Shown here in pieces: positions 1-8,365 of a stretch of 35,861 nt of DNA. The notes under the pieces were generated by a model that made no database searches, was not told where the DNA came from, and worked only from the letters and a program-made list of their open reading frames with translations. The DNA is from Clostridiales bacterium (lineage in GTDB: Bacteria; Bacillota; Clostridia; Saccharofermentanales; Saccharofermentanaceae). The stretch spans positions 1-35,861 of the forward strand of contig JAGAAI010000003.1 in NCBI GenBank assembly GCA_017615325.1, in the 5' to 3' direction. Made by a program: the position numbers and the translations under genes. The first letter of the stretch is position 1; every line of letters begins with the position of its first letter.

Positions 1-21
1 CTGTTATTCTACGAATACCAG

Positions 22-51
22 AGGTGTCATGTCTTTGTTGCCATGACACCT
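22..51. repeat. Perfect 10-bp inverted repeat upstream of the first surface protein
   Basis: AGGTGTCATG at 22-31 is exactly complementary to CATGACACCT at 42-51, with a 10-base loop. No T-run follows on either strand, so it is a poor intrinsic terminator. It ends 36 bases before the start codon at 88. It could be a leader hairpin, an operator, or the stem of a terminator for a gene left of the window. Confidence 0.6.
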
Positions 52-87
52 AATGGTTACTTAAACACAATTACAGGGGGATTAAAC

Positions 88-1794
88 ATGAAAAAAACAC
101 TGTTATCTGTCGGTATTTCATTGGCGGCATTGGCATTAACGGCTGCTGTCGGAATATCTATGTTTCCGGGCAAGACAGTCAAGGCAGCGGGGGACGTCGA
201 GATCAATGAGACGAATTTCCCGGATAAGGCTTTCAGAGAATGGCTTAAAAATGAGGACTATGGAGAAGATGGAGTTCTTTCCGAGGATGAGATCTCATTA
301 ATCTTTGAAATACAAGTAGGTCCCTCTGTTTCTGATCTCAAAGGTATAGAATACTTTACCGAGCTTGAATATCTGGAATGTGTAAGCGCTGATCTGACTA
401 GTCTTGACGTGAGCAAGAACGTTAACCTTAAAGGCTTGCAATGTTACCATAACAAATTGTCAAGTTTGGATGTTAGCAAGAATACCAAGCTGGAATTCTT
501 ATACTATTACGATAATCAGTTGAAAAAACTTGATCTTAACGGGCTGACAGCGCTTAAAAGATTGGAGTGTTATAAGAACGAACTAGAGACACTTAATACA
601 GCCGGCTGCAGTAATCTTGATTTTATTCAGTGCCATGAAAATAAACTGGTATCTCTTGATTTAAGCAGTAGTCCTAAGGTCAAATATCTGTTTTGCAGTT
701 CTAACGATCTTAAGACCCTTAAGTTGGGTAAAAACAATGCTCTTCTTCTAATGGATTGTCATAACAACAAACTTAAAAATCTTGATATAAGAACATGCCC
801 TAATATATATATATTGGATTGTTATGGCAATGATTTTACCATGCTTGATATAAGCAAATGCCCTAACCTGATCAAAGCTTATACCGAGGGAATGGAAGAC
901 TTCGATAATAATTTTCCCGACAGAACCGCTTATTGTTTAGATTGGAATTCTTCTGATGGTGATTATGAATACCCATATCGTTACTATCTTGGTGTGGATA
1001 CGGATGTCAAGATCAATAAATCTGATGATGTAAAGCTTGATAAGGATAAGGTCAGCATAGTTTGCGGTAAATCACTTGCTTTGAAGGCCACAATCAAGGA
1101 CACTTCTGCTAAGGCAAAATGGACCTCTTCGGACAGCAATATAGCTACAGTTGATAAGAGCGGCAAGGTCAAAGCAAAGATGGCAGGAACTGTCAGCATC
1201 ACAGTTACCGCCGGAGATGCATTTGACGAGTGTGTAGTTACCGTTCTTTATAAAGACGTTAAAAACAGTAAGGATTTTTGGTATAACCCTACCAACTATC
1301 TTACGGCTGAAGGCGTTGTTAAGGGCTACGATAAGCAGACCTTGTTCAAACCCGCTAACGAATGTACAAGAGCGCAGATGGTAACCTTCCTATACAGACT
1401 CCAGGGAGAGCCTGCAGTAACTGCTGAAACCTGCAAGTTTAAGGATGTAAAGAAGACGGATTATTTCTTCAAACCGGTTATCTGGGCAGTAGAAAATGGT
1501 ATAACTACCGGTGTATCCAAAACGAAGTTCAATCCTCAAGGAGTATGTACCCGTGCTCAGACAGTAACATTCCTCTGGAGAATGGCAAAACAGCCTGAGC
1601 CTACGTCTAAAACCTGCAAGTTTAAGGACGTGAAGAAGAAAGATTATTTCTATCAGCCGGTTATCTGGGCATCCGAGATGAATATCGTTGCCGGTTACAG
1701 CGACGGGACCTTCAAACCTCAGGGTAAGTGTTTAAGACGCCAGATGGTAACCTTCCTTTATAAGTACGATAAGTACGTAAACGGCAAAGGCTAA
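88..1794 (+). CDS. LRR / Big_2 / SLH-domain cell-surface protein
   Basis: A secreted surface protein of 568 residues. I chose the ATG at 88 over the upstream ATG at 43 because AGGGGG lies 7 bases before it and it opens directly into a signal peptide (MKKTLLSVGISLAALALTAA). Residues about 35-75 resemble the acidic EF-hand-like segment (NFPDKAFREWL...EDGVLSEDEI) that often precedes bacterial leucine-rich repeats. About nine repeats of roughly 21 residues follow (pattern LxxLDVSKNxxLxxLxCYxNKL). A Big_2 Ig-like domain spans about 315-388, then three SLH-type repeats (FKDVKKxDYFxxPVIWA...TRAQ) run to the end. SLH repeats normally bind pyruvylated secondary cell-wall polymer, so the LRR face is probably displayed outside for binding. 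The ligand is unknown. The C-terminal half closely matches the protein at 16806-18800. The LRR part looks more AT-rich than neighbouring genes. Confidence 0.88.
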   Translation: MKKTLLSVGISLAALALTAAVGISMFPGKTVKAAGDVEINETNFPDKAFREWLKNEDYGEDGVLSEDEISLIFEIQVGPSVSDLKGIEYFTELEYLECVSADLTSLDVSKNVNLKGLQCYHNKLSSLDVSKNTKLEFLYYYDNQLKKLDLNGLTALKRLECYKNELETLNTAGCSNLDFIQCHENKLVSLDLSSSPKVKYLFCSSNDLKTLKLGKNNALLLMDCHNNKLKNLDIRTCPNIYILDCYGNDFTMLDISKCPNLIKAYTEGMEDFDNNFPDRTAYCLDWNSSDGDYEYPYRYYLGVDTDVKINKSDDVKLDKDKVSIVCGKSLALKATIKDTSAKAKWTSSDSNIATVDKSGKVKAKMAGTVSITVTAGDAFDECVVTVLYKDVKNSKDFWYNPTNYLTAEGVVKGYDKQTLFKPANECTRAQMVTFLYRLQGEPAVTAETCKFKDVKKTDYFFKPVIWAVENGITTGVSKTKFNPQGVCTRAQTVTFLWRMAKQPEPTSKTCKFKDVKKKDYFYQPVIWASEMNIVAGYSDGTFKPQGKCLRRQMVTFLYKYDKYVNGKG

Positions 1795-1819
1795 AACACA
1801 AATTGTTAATTAAATTTTT

Positions 1820-1857
1820 AATGCGTTATTTTTCTTCCGAAGAATAACGCATTTTTA
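1820..1857 (+). terminator. Intrinsic terminator of the LRR/SLH gene
   Basis: AATGCGTTATT (1820-1830) pairs perfectly with AATAACGCATT (1843-1853) around a 12-base loop and runs into TTTTTATT. The T-run is only on the plus side, so it mainly stops the plus-strand gene. It sits in the gap facing the convergent ispD. Confidence 0.85.
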
Positions 1858-1885
1858 TTGATCTAAAGAAGCAGTTTTACGTGGT

Positions 1886-2572
1886 TTAACCGATCAACCC
1901 TTCAGCGAACGAGATGTCCTCGGGAGTTGTTATCTTGATGTTGGAATAAGACCCTTCAACAATAGCGACTTCGATACCGGCTTTCTCTGCGAACATGACA
2001 TCGTCAGTTACGGCATCACCTATCAGCGCAGGGTCGAAGCATTCTGTCATTGTTTTGTACTTAAATCCCTGCGGTGTCTGGACTTCGTAGTAGTCAGTTC
2101 TCGGAGGAGTCTTGTCGACGATTATGTCGTCACCCCGTCTTATGACTTTTTTGAATGTGTTCTTCTCGGGCACGCCGCATGTTACGGCATCGAATCTTTC
2201 CAGAGCATCCAGTACTCTTGCGATCGTATCCTTATCGATAAGGCATCTGGCTCCGTCGTGGACTAACACTTTGGCTTTAGGATCGATATCAAGTGATCCA
2301 AGGGACATAAGTCCGTTATAGACCGATTCAGATCTGGAAGTGCCGCCCGGTGCGTATCTTACGGGGAGGTCTGCCAGTGCCTGCTTTATGGCATCAGCGG
2401 AATCTTCTCCTGCGACGACCGTTAATCGGCAATCGGGGAAAAAGTTAAGGAAAGCTTCCACGGTCCTTCTGATTATGGCTTTGCCGCCGACTTCCAAAAG
2501 GAGCTTGGGGGTATTGCCTCCCATCCTTGTTCCGGATCCCGCTGCGGGGATTATAACTTCAAACCTTGCCAT
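1886..2572 (-). CDS. ispD: 2-C-methyl-D-erythritol 4-phosphate cytidylyltransferase
   Basis: A cytosolic enzyme of the MEP isoprenoid pathway that joins CTP and 2-C-methyl-D-erythritol 4-phosphate to give CDP-methylerythritol and pyrophosphate. The 228-residue length is typical. The N-terminus carries the nucleotidyltransferase signature (IIPAAGSGTRMGG then PKLLLEVGGK). Later family motifs include VHDGARCLI, DAVTCGVPEKNTFKKV, QTPQGF and DAVTDDVMFAE. It is the last gene of dapL-radA-ispD: its ATG is 11 bases after the radA stop, with AAGGGG as the ribosome site. No fused or adjacent ispF is present, so the next pathway steps must be encoded elsewhere. Confidence 0.95.
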   Translation of the reverse strand: MARFEVIIPAAGSGTRMGGNTPKLLLEVGGKAIIRRTVEAFLNFFPDCRLTVVAGEDSADAIKQALADLPVRYAPGGTSRSESVYNGLMSLGSLDIDPKAKVLVHDGARCLIDKDTIARVLDALERFDAVTCGVPEKNTFKKVIRRGDDIIVDKTPPRTDYYEVQTPQGFKYKTMTECFDPALIGDAVTDDVMFAEKAGIEVAIVEGSYSNIKITTPEDISFAEGLIG

Positions 2573-2583
2573 CCTGTCACCCC

Positions 2584-4014
2584 TTATGCGAAAAGAATAT
2601 CAACGGCTTCTCTTAAGTTATCCGCATAGATGAATTCCAGTCCTGACAGGACCTTGGAATCTGTGGTGTCACCTGCTGCGAGGATCTTCTCTATCGTTGC
2701 CTTGCAGGATCCGGGAAGAAGGACAGTCGTCATGCCGGGCTGAGCGGAATCCAGGATCCTCTTAACGACTCTTGTAACAGGTCTTATCTCTCCTGTAAGT
2801 CCCAGTTCGCCCAGTATAAGGGCGGAAGATCTTGCGGCGATCCCTTCTGCCGAAGATATAACTGCGAGCGCTATTGCGAGGTCGCAGGCAGGGTCGGTTA
2901 TCTTAAGACCGCCGATCACATTGACGAAGCAGTCTTTGGTATAAAGTCCAAGTGAGAGTGTCTTCTCGCAGACTGCGAGGATCATGGCGACGCGGTTCCT
3001 GTCGGGCCCCGATGTCATCCTCTGGGGATTGGAATAGCAGCTGTCTGTAACGAGAGCCTGGATCTCGACGGGGACGGCACCGCTTCCTTCAAGTGTAGAA
3101 GTAAGTATGGATCCCGGTACGTTCATGGGACGGCCTGACAGGAGGAGAGCCTTGCTTGAGTCGACAGGGGTTAAGCCTTTGTCGCCCATCTCGAAGAAGG
3201 CGAGCTCACCTGATTTACCGAATCTGTTTTTGATCGTTCTTAAGATCCTGTAGGCACCCGTGCCGTCACCTTCGAAGGAGAGGACGGTATCTACCATGTG
3301 TTCCAAAGTCTTGGGACCTGCGATGGATCCTTCCTTGGTGATGTGGCCTACGAGGATTATCGGCATGTTGTTGGATTTTGCTATGCGGATAAGTCCTGCC
3401 GTAACTTCTCTTGCCTGGGAGACGCTTCCCGGGGTGCCCGTTATCTTGTCTGAATAAAGCGTCTGTATTGAATCGATTATGCAGAGAGCCGGCATGGTCT
3501 TCTTCATCTCGTCTGCTATGGTCTCGAACCTTGTGTGGGCGCAGATAAGAAGGTCGCGTGTAACGCCGATCCTCTCGGCTCTCATCTTGATCTGGGCAGG
3601 AGATTCCTCTCCTGACACGTACATGATGTCGCCGTCTGTCTTATAAGATTCTGCCATCTGCAGGAGGATCGTGGATTTGCCGATGCCGGGTTCGCCCGCG
3701 ACAAGCGTTATGGATCCTTCCGTTATGCCGCCGCCGAAGAGGGTGTCGAGCTGTGCGATCCCCGTGGAGTGGCGCTTGTAATCAAGTTTGCCTGCTTCGG
3801 AGAGCCTTACGGTCGCTTCGGAATCAGTCCATGAGAAAGCATTGGCGGTGAAAGCCGGGGCATCTGACCTGGAGTTCTTGTCAGACTTGGAAGTCTTCTC
3901 ATCGGGTGCTTCGACCAGCGTGTTCCACGCGCCGCACCCGGGACACTTGCCCTGCCAGCCTAATGTCTCAGTACCGCATTCCGTGCAGAAGAAAGAAGTG
4001 TTCTTCTTTGCCAT
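2584..4014 (-). CDS. radA: DNA repair protein RadA (Sms)
   Basis: A RecA-like ATPase that helps branch migration and processing of recombination intermediates in the cytoplasm. The domain order is standard over 476 residues. A four-Cys zinc finger comes first (C10, C13, C24, C27; CTECG...CPGCG). The ATPase follows, with Walker A GEPGIGKST (K113), and the RadA-specific KNRFG motif is at 262-266. A Lon-protease-like C-terminal domain closes the protein. The start is fixed by a strong AGGAGG before the ATG. The gene lies 18 bases after dapL and 11 bases before ispD on the same strand, so the three are probably co-transcribed. No defect is visible. Confidence 0.97.
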   Translation of the reverse strand: MAKKNTSFFCTECGTETLGWQGKCPGCGAWNTLVEAPDEKTSKSDKNSRSDAPAFTANAFSWTDSEATVRLSEAGKLDYKRHSTGIAQLDTLFGGGITEGSITLVAGEPGIGKSTILLQMAESYKTDGDIMYVSGEESPAQIKMRAERIGVTRDLLICAHTRFETIADEMKKTMPALCIIDSIQTLYSDKITGTPGSVSQAREVTAGLIRIAKSNNMPIILVGHITKEGSIAGPKTLEHMVDTVLSFEGDGTGAYRILRTIKNRFGKSGELAFFEMGDKGLTPVDSSKALLLSGRPMNVPGSILTSTLEGSGAVPVEIQALVTDSCYSNPQRMTSGPDRNRVAMILAVCEKTLSLGLYTKDCFVNVIGGLKITDPACDLAIALAVISSAEGIAARSSALILGELGLTGEIRPVTRVVKRILDSAQPGMTTVLLPGSCKATIEKILAAGDTTDSKVLSGLEFIYADNLREAVDILFA

Positions 4015-4032
4015 AAGGACCTCCTGATCTTA

Positions 4033-5220
4033 TCAAAGGAGCTTGTCGAGTCTTGCTACAGCTTCTTCGGTTGCTTCAGCCGAGCCGAAGGACGTGAGAC
4101 GGAAGAAACCAGCGCCTGCCTCACCGAAGCCTTCACCGGGAGTTCCTACTACCTGGGCTTCATTAAGGAGCATGTCGAAGAATTCCCAGCTGCCCATGTC
4201 ATTGGGACACTTGAGCCAGATATAAGGTGAGTTGATGCCGCCTGTGAAGTAGATACCCTTCTTTGTCATTAAGTCGGCGATCATCTTCGCATTCTTGCGG
4301 TAGTAGTCTATCGCTTCCTTGCAGGCCTTAATGCCTTCTTCTGACAAAGCTGCCTCTGCGCCTCTTTGTACGGGGTAGTTAACGCCGTTGAACTTTGTTG
4401 CCTGTCTTCTTGCCCAGAGCTTCTGGAGGGAAACTCCGTTTGCATCGAGTTCTGCAGGTACTACTGTCCAGCCGCAGCGCGTTCCGGTGAAACCTGCGAA
4501 CTTGGAGAATGAGCAGATCTCGATCGCGCACTCCCTTGCACCCTCGATCTCGAAGATGGAGTGAGGGAGGTCTTCTGTGATGAATGCCTCATAAGCTGCA
4601 TCGAAAACGATTAGGGATCCTGTCTTCAGTGCATAGTCGACCCAGGCCTTGAGGCCTTCAGCCGTATAGACTGCGCCCGTGGGGTTGTTGGGTGAGCAGA
4701 TATAGATGACATAAGGCTTGTCGCCTGTTGTAATGTCGGAAGGAAGGGGCGTGAAGCCGTTATCCATGCTTCCCTTAACAAGGTTTATCCTGTTGCCGTT
4801 CATTACGTTGGCATCGATGTAAACGGGGTAGACGGGGTCCGGGATCAGGATATCGTTGTTGCCTAAGATGTCCGGGAAGTTGCCGCAGTCGCTCTTTGCT
4901 CCGTCCGATACGAAGATGTCGGAAGCAGTTATATCCACATTGTTGCGCTTATAGTAGTTGCTGATCGCTTCTCTTAAGAAGTCGTATCCGTATTCGGGCG
5001 GATAGCCTCTGAATGTATCCTTGACTCCCATCTCTGCTACGGCCTTGTCCATTGCATCGACTACGACCCTGTTCAAAGGGAGGGTAACGTCTCCTATCCC
5101 GAGCCTTATGACTTTGGCTTCGGGGTTCTCGGCGGAATACTTGCGGACTCTTGCTCCGATCTCCGAGAAAAGGTATGTCTCCTTAATGTTAAGGAAGTTG
5201 GTGTTAGCGTTGATCTTCAT
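4033..5220 (-). CDS. dapL: LL-diaminopimelate aminotransferase
   Basis: A PLP enzyme that converts tetrahydrodipicolinate and glutamate directly to LL-2,6-diaminopimelate, the short route to lysine and meso-DAP for peptidoglycan. The 395 residues match the family throughout. The N-terminus (NFLNIKETYLFSEIGARV...IRLGIGDVTLPL) is diagnostic for DapL. SPNNPTGAVYTAEG is the aminotransferase fold-I motif, and the PLP lysine is K240 in SFSKFAGFTGTRCGW. It is the first gene of dapL-radA-ispD. GAGG precedes the ATG, and a TATAAT box lies 34 bases upstream. Having DapL means the succinylase or acetylase branch is not required for DAP in this organism. Confidence 0.95.
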   Translation of the reverse strand: MKINANTNFLNIKETYLFSEIGARVRKYSAENPEAKVIRLGIGDVTLPLNRVVVDAMDKAVAEMGVKDTFRGYPPEYGYDFLREAISNYYKRNNVDITASDIFVSDGAKSDCGNFPDILGNNDILIPDPVYPVYIDANVMNGNRINLVKGSMDNGFTPLPSDITTGDKPYVIYICSPNNPTGAVYTAEGLKAWVDYALKTGSLIVFDAAYEAFITEDLPHSIFEIEGARECAIEICSFSKFAGFTGTRCGWTVVPAELDANGVSLQKLWARRQATKFNGVNYPVQRGAEAALSEEGIKACKEAIDYYRKNAKMIADLMTKKGIYFTGGINSPYIWLKCPNDMGSWEFFDMLLNEAQVVGTPGEGFGEAGAGFFRLTSFGSAEATEEAVARLDKLL

Positions 5221-5254
5221 CTGATTTTGCCTCTTTCTTTTTTACATTGGAAGT

Positions 5255-5260
5255 ATTATA
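5255..5260 (-). promoter_or_regulatory. Probable -10 box for dapL-radA-ispD
   Basis: On the minus strand this reads TATAAT, immediately preceded by TG, 34 bases before the dapL ATG. I see no good -35 at 16-18 bases, so the promoter is only partly supported. Confidence 0.5.
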
Positions 5261-5343
5261 CATTCAAAGAGATTAGTTAACTACAATTATTAGTCCCTTG
5301 ATCAGGACAAATGTTTGCGAAAACCGACCAGATGCCACATTTC

Positions 5344-5372
5344 TTGAATAAAAGTTGTATTTTTGGTATAAC
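5344..5372 (+). promoter_or_regulatory. Promoter of the DUF885 lipoprotein gene
   Basis: The -35 is TTGAAT (5344-5349), followed by a 17-base spacer and -10 TATAAC (5367-5372) with the extended TGn element at 5364-5366. The predicted transcript starts near 5379, leaving a leader of about 22 bases with AGGGAGG at 5384-5390. This promoter also argues against a start upstream of 5401. Confidence 0.7.
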
Positions 5373-5400
5373 GGTGAATGGAAAGGGAGGATTATTAGAT

Positions 5401-7446
5401 ATGAAAAAACATTTTTCCAGAGTGGCGGCTCTTCTGATTGCAACGCTTCTCTTGATGTCGTCGACGGGGTGTTTTTCGACGGCTGCTCTTATTTACAGAG
5501 CCAGAAATGGCAGGGATGCCCGTGAGACTCAGGAGACCCGTGATGACGGCTTTTTCGATGACGATATTTTCGATGACGACAGCTGGCATAAGAAGGCTAC
5601 CCCTACGCCTAAGGACGATAAGGACAGGCAGACGGATCCGTCAGATCCGACGGAGCCGACTGAACAGAACGGCGGTAATGGCGACGGCCAGGGGATCTTA
5701 ACGGACCCCAATAACGGACTTACCTATCCTGACGGTATCGCAAGCCAGGATGAGATCCACCCCAAACATGAGAAGGGTAACGTCAGCGGACAGGCGGCAA
5801 AGCAGCTCCTGGCTGACATAGAGAAGAGGATCTTAAATGAAGCAGTAGCATCTTATGTTGATGCCGAGCTCTGTTTTGACGATTACGCGAAATACGGTAT
5901 CGAACCTGAAGGCTACGGATGGGGCGATTATTCTACCGATACTGATGCCACTGTCGATAAGGAGATCTTAGAGCAGCTCTACACGATCGATCCCGATTCA
6001 CTCGACGATTCAGACAGGATCTTCTACGACAAGGTCGTATACGATCTTGAAGAAGGCATATACATGTCTCAGTTCACGGCATTCCCCTACTATGAGATGG
6101 AGTTCAACCCCCTGGTAGGCCCCCAGAACGAAGTCCTCTTCATCCTTGAGATCTTTGATTTTGAGACTAAGGAAGATGCCGAGCATTACCTTGAGGTTTT
6201 GAAGGATCTGGACAGATACTACGATCAGATCTGTGATTTCGAGAAAGAACGTGCAGACTACGGTTATGCTTCGTCACCTGAGATCTACGAGGAATCTGCC
6301 AAGTCTTTCGATGCTCTGGTTGAGCAGACGGACGACTGCTTCCTCTACGATTCATTCAAGGAGAGGTTGAGCCATATTAACGGGCTTTCCGATGCTGACC
6401 GCAATGACCTCATCAGCCGTCATGACAAGATCATGAAGGAAGTAGTATTCCCGGAGTTTGAAGAGTGCGCCGGGAAGATGAGAGACTTAAAGTCCTATAA
6501 CGGCAAGGATGCCGGACTCTCACAGTTCCCCGGCGGAAGGGAATACTACGAATGCACATTCCGTTCCCAGACAAACAGCAGCAAGACAATAGCAGAAGCA
6601 ACTGCTGATCTCGACAAGGTAATAGATAACGTCCAGCAGACGAACGATGCCCTTATGGGTAACTACATGGAATGGTATTTCGATTATGCGATGCATAACT
6701 TCGACAAGGGCAGCGTCAAGGAAAATCTCGATTTTCTTGAGAACGCCGTATCTGCTGATTTCCCGGGCGTTCCGGAGCATTCCTATAAGCTCATGGATGT
6801 GCCGAAGGTCTTTGAGGACAGTTTCTCTCCCGCGGCTTTCTTAAGCTATCACCAGGATAAGTTCGACTCTAACATAATCATCGTAAATAAAGGAGGCATC
6901 CACGGTGATCTGGGTGTCACGATAGCCCATGAAGGATATCCAGGACATATGCACCAGTCTCTTTACACTAGGGCACATACGGATCATCCATACCTCTATC
7001 TGTTCGATTCGATAGGTTATGCCGAGGGTTGGGCTACCTATTGCGAGAACTATGCGATGAAGTATTTTGCAGATAATTCGGATCTTATCACCTACTGCCA
7101 GATCAATAACGAGGTAGATTGCCTCCTTACGGCAAGATGTGATATCGGCATCCACTGTGAAGGATGGAATATCGAAGACTGTGTAAGGCTCTTCTCAAAG
7201 CTCGGACTGTCCGTTACGGCTTCAAGCTTCAGGGAGTACTACAATCTCCTCCTGTCAGATCCGAACTATTCGACCAAGTACGGCTGCGGCTTCGTTAACA
7301 CCGGCAAGGTAATGACGCAGATGAAGAAGGAGTTCCCCAATGCATCAGACAAGGATATCCACACTGCATATCTTAATTCGCTGACAGGAACGTTCGAGCA
7401 GATCGAAGATCACATGAGGAAGGAACTTACCGGCAAGTTCGGCTAA
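5401..7446 (+). CDS. DUF885 family secreted lipoprotein, putative metallopeptidase
   Basis: The start is the ATG at 5401, placed by AGGGAGG ten bases upstream and by the promoter at 5344-5372. That gives 681 residues. A signal peptide ends in a lipobox-like STGC (Cys24), so the protein is probably anchored outside the membrane. Residues about 40-130 form an acidic, Asp/Pro/Gly-rich linker. The remainder is a DUF885 domain, with the hallmark HEGYPGHMHQ (H510, E511) and a downstream EGWATYCE (E542), the expected layout of zinc ligands in an HE-type metallopeptidase. DUF885 proteins are largely uncharacterised. A peptidase role for scavenging or wall turnover is inference from these motifs. The gene is monocistronic with its own promoter and terminator. 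Confidence 0.85.
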   Translation: MKKHFSRVAALLIATLLLMSSTGCFSTAALIYRARNGRDARETQETRDDGFFDDDIFDDDSWHKKATPTPKDDKDRQTDPSDPTEPTEQNGGNGDGQGILTDPNNGLTYPDGIASQDEIHPKHEKGNVSGQAAKQLLADIEKRILNEAVASYVDAELCFDDYAKYGIEPEGYGWGDYSTDTDATVDKEILEQLYTIDPDSLDDSDRIFYDKVVYDLEEGIYMSQFTAFPYYEMEFNPLVGPQNEVLFILEIFDFETKEDAEHYLEVLKDLDRYYDQICDFEKERADYGYASSPEIYEESAKSFDALVEQTDDCFLYDSFKERLSHINGLSDADRNDLISRHDKIMKEVVFPEFEECAGKMRDLKSYNGKDAGLSQFPGGREYYECTFRSQTNSSKTIAEATADLDKVIDNVQQTNDALMGNYMEWYFDYAMHNFDKGSVKENLDFLENAVSADFPGVPEHSYKLMDVPKVFEDSFSPAAFLSYHQDKFDSNIIIVNKGGIHGDLGVTIAHEGYPGHMHQSLYTRAHTDHPYLYLFDSIGYAEGWATYCENYAMKYFADNSDLITYCQINNEVDCLLTARCDIGIHCEGWNIEDCVRLFSKLGLSVTASSFREYYNLLLSDPNYSTKYGCGFVNTGKVMTQMKKEFPNASDKDIHTAYLNSLTGTFEQIEDHMRKELTGKFG

Positions 7447-7473
7447 GGAATGTCCTGAATAAAAAACATTTAC

Positions 7474-7510
7474 AGCGCTGGTCAGAGGAAGACTCTTGCC
7501 AGCGCTTTTA
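7474..7510 (+). terminator. Terminator of the DUF885 gene, overlapping the 3' end of the HAD gene
   Basis: AGCGCTGG (7474-7481) pairs with CCAGCGCT (7499-7506), with a further AGAG/CTCT pairing inside, followed by TTTTATT. The stop codon of the convergent HAD gene (7482-7484) and its last codons lie inside the hairpin. Confidence 0.75.
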
Positions 7511-8180
7511 TTAATTCACCGTCGGAATCGACTTCGATGTCAGGGGAGACGGCGGGAGAAGGGAGCCCTCTGCGGTTGATCCAGACCGAGTGCCAGCCTG
7601 CGCTAATGGCGCCTTCTATATCGTGCTTATAAGAGTCGCCGATCATCCAGATGGAAGAAGGATCGAGACTTAACTTATTTTCCATCATCCTGAACAGTTC
7701 TATGTCGGGTTTGGTGTATCCGGTCTCTCCGGTTACTATGATGTCGTCAGGAGCAAACCATCTGTCGAGGCCTAACATGGTGACCTTGTTCCTCTGGTGC
7801 TTTGATTCGCCTGCGGTAAGTATGGCAAGTTTTAAATCATCTATTTTGGAAAGTTTATCCAGAAGATCCGTAAGATCATCTGACAGGGTCATGTGGCTCT
7901 GTAATTCAAGATAGGCATCGGCCGCAAGGACCCCGTCATCGGGAGAATAGGGAAGGCCTAAGATCTTATATGTCTCGATATAGCGCCAGCCGTTTATCTC
8001 CCGTGTCGTGATCCTGCCGGATTCAAGTCCAGCCATGTTGACTTCGCTCTTCTCGTAAAAGATCCTGATGAACTCGCGCGGGTCTGGGACAGTTACGCCG
8101 AGTGTGATCTCGGCGGCTCTTACGAGCATGTCCTGCCTTGTGTAAAGAGTGTCATCTATATCGAAAACGATCCCTCTCAT
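7482..8180 (-). CDS. HAD-superfamily hydrolase (subfamily IA)
   Basis: A cytosolic phosphatase-type HAD protein of 232 residues. Motif I is FDIDDTLY with the nucleophile and acid aspartates D7 and D9. The cap domain fills about 15-95. Motif II is around LTAGES. Motif III is the Lys in TGYTKPD. Motif IV is MIGDSYKHDIEGA. The spacing fits the phosphoglycolate phosphatase/YjjG-like group, but nothing fixes the substrate. A strong AGGAGGTC precedes the ATG. It is transcribed alone, convergent with the DUF885 gene, and its 3' end is embedded in that gene's terminator. Confidence 0.88.
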   Translation of the reverse strand: MRGIVFDIDDTLYTRQDMLVRAAEITLGVTVPDPREFIRIFYEKSEVNMAGLESGRITTREINGWRYIETYKILGLPYSPDDGVLAADAYLELQSHMTLSDDLTDLLDKLSKIDDLKLAILTAGESKHQRNKVTMLGLDRWFAPDDIIVTGETGYTKPDIELFRMMENKLSLDPSSIWMIGDSYKHDIEGAISAGWHSVWINRRGLPSPAVSPDIEVDSDGELIKALARVFL

Positions 8181-8302
8181 GAGACCTCCTGTTTTTCGTT
8201 TTTCTAAAGGGACAGTTTATCACATCACCGGGACCGGGAGATATAGCGGCTTTTATTCTTTTGCGATTGCTCCGACAATGCCCCAAGAGCTGCAGGCTTT
8301 CA

Positions 8303-8311
8303 TGTTATAAT
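8303..8311 (+). promoter_or_regulatory. Extended -10 promoter of the S37-like peptidase cluster
   Basis: TGT TATAAT is a perfect extended -10 (TGnTATAAT). No convincing -35 is present, which extended -10 promoters tolerate. Transcription would start near 8318, about 48 bases before the ATG at 8366. No similar box is seen between the three peptidase genes, so it probably drives all three. Confidence 0.65.
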
Positions 8312-8365
8312 CCTATATGAAGAGTTTGGGATATTTGTAATAGTAAGTTTTTTTGGGGGGAAGAC

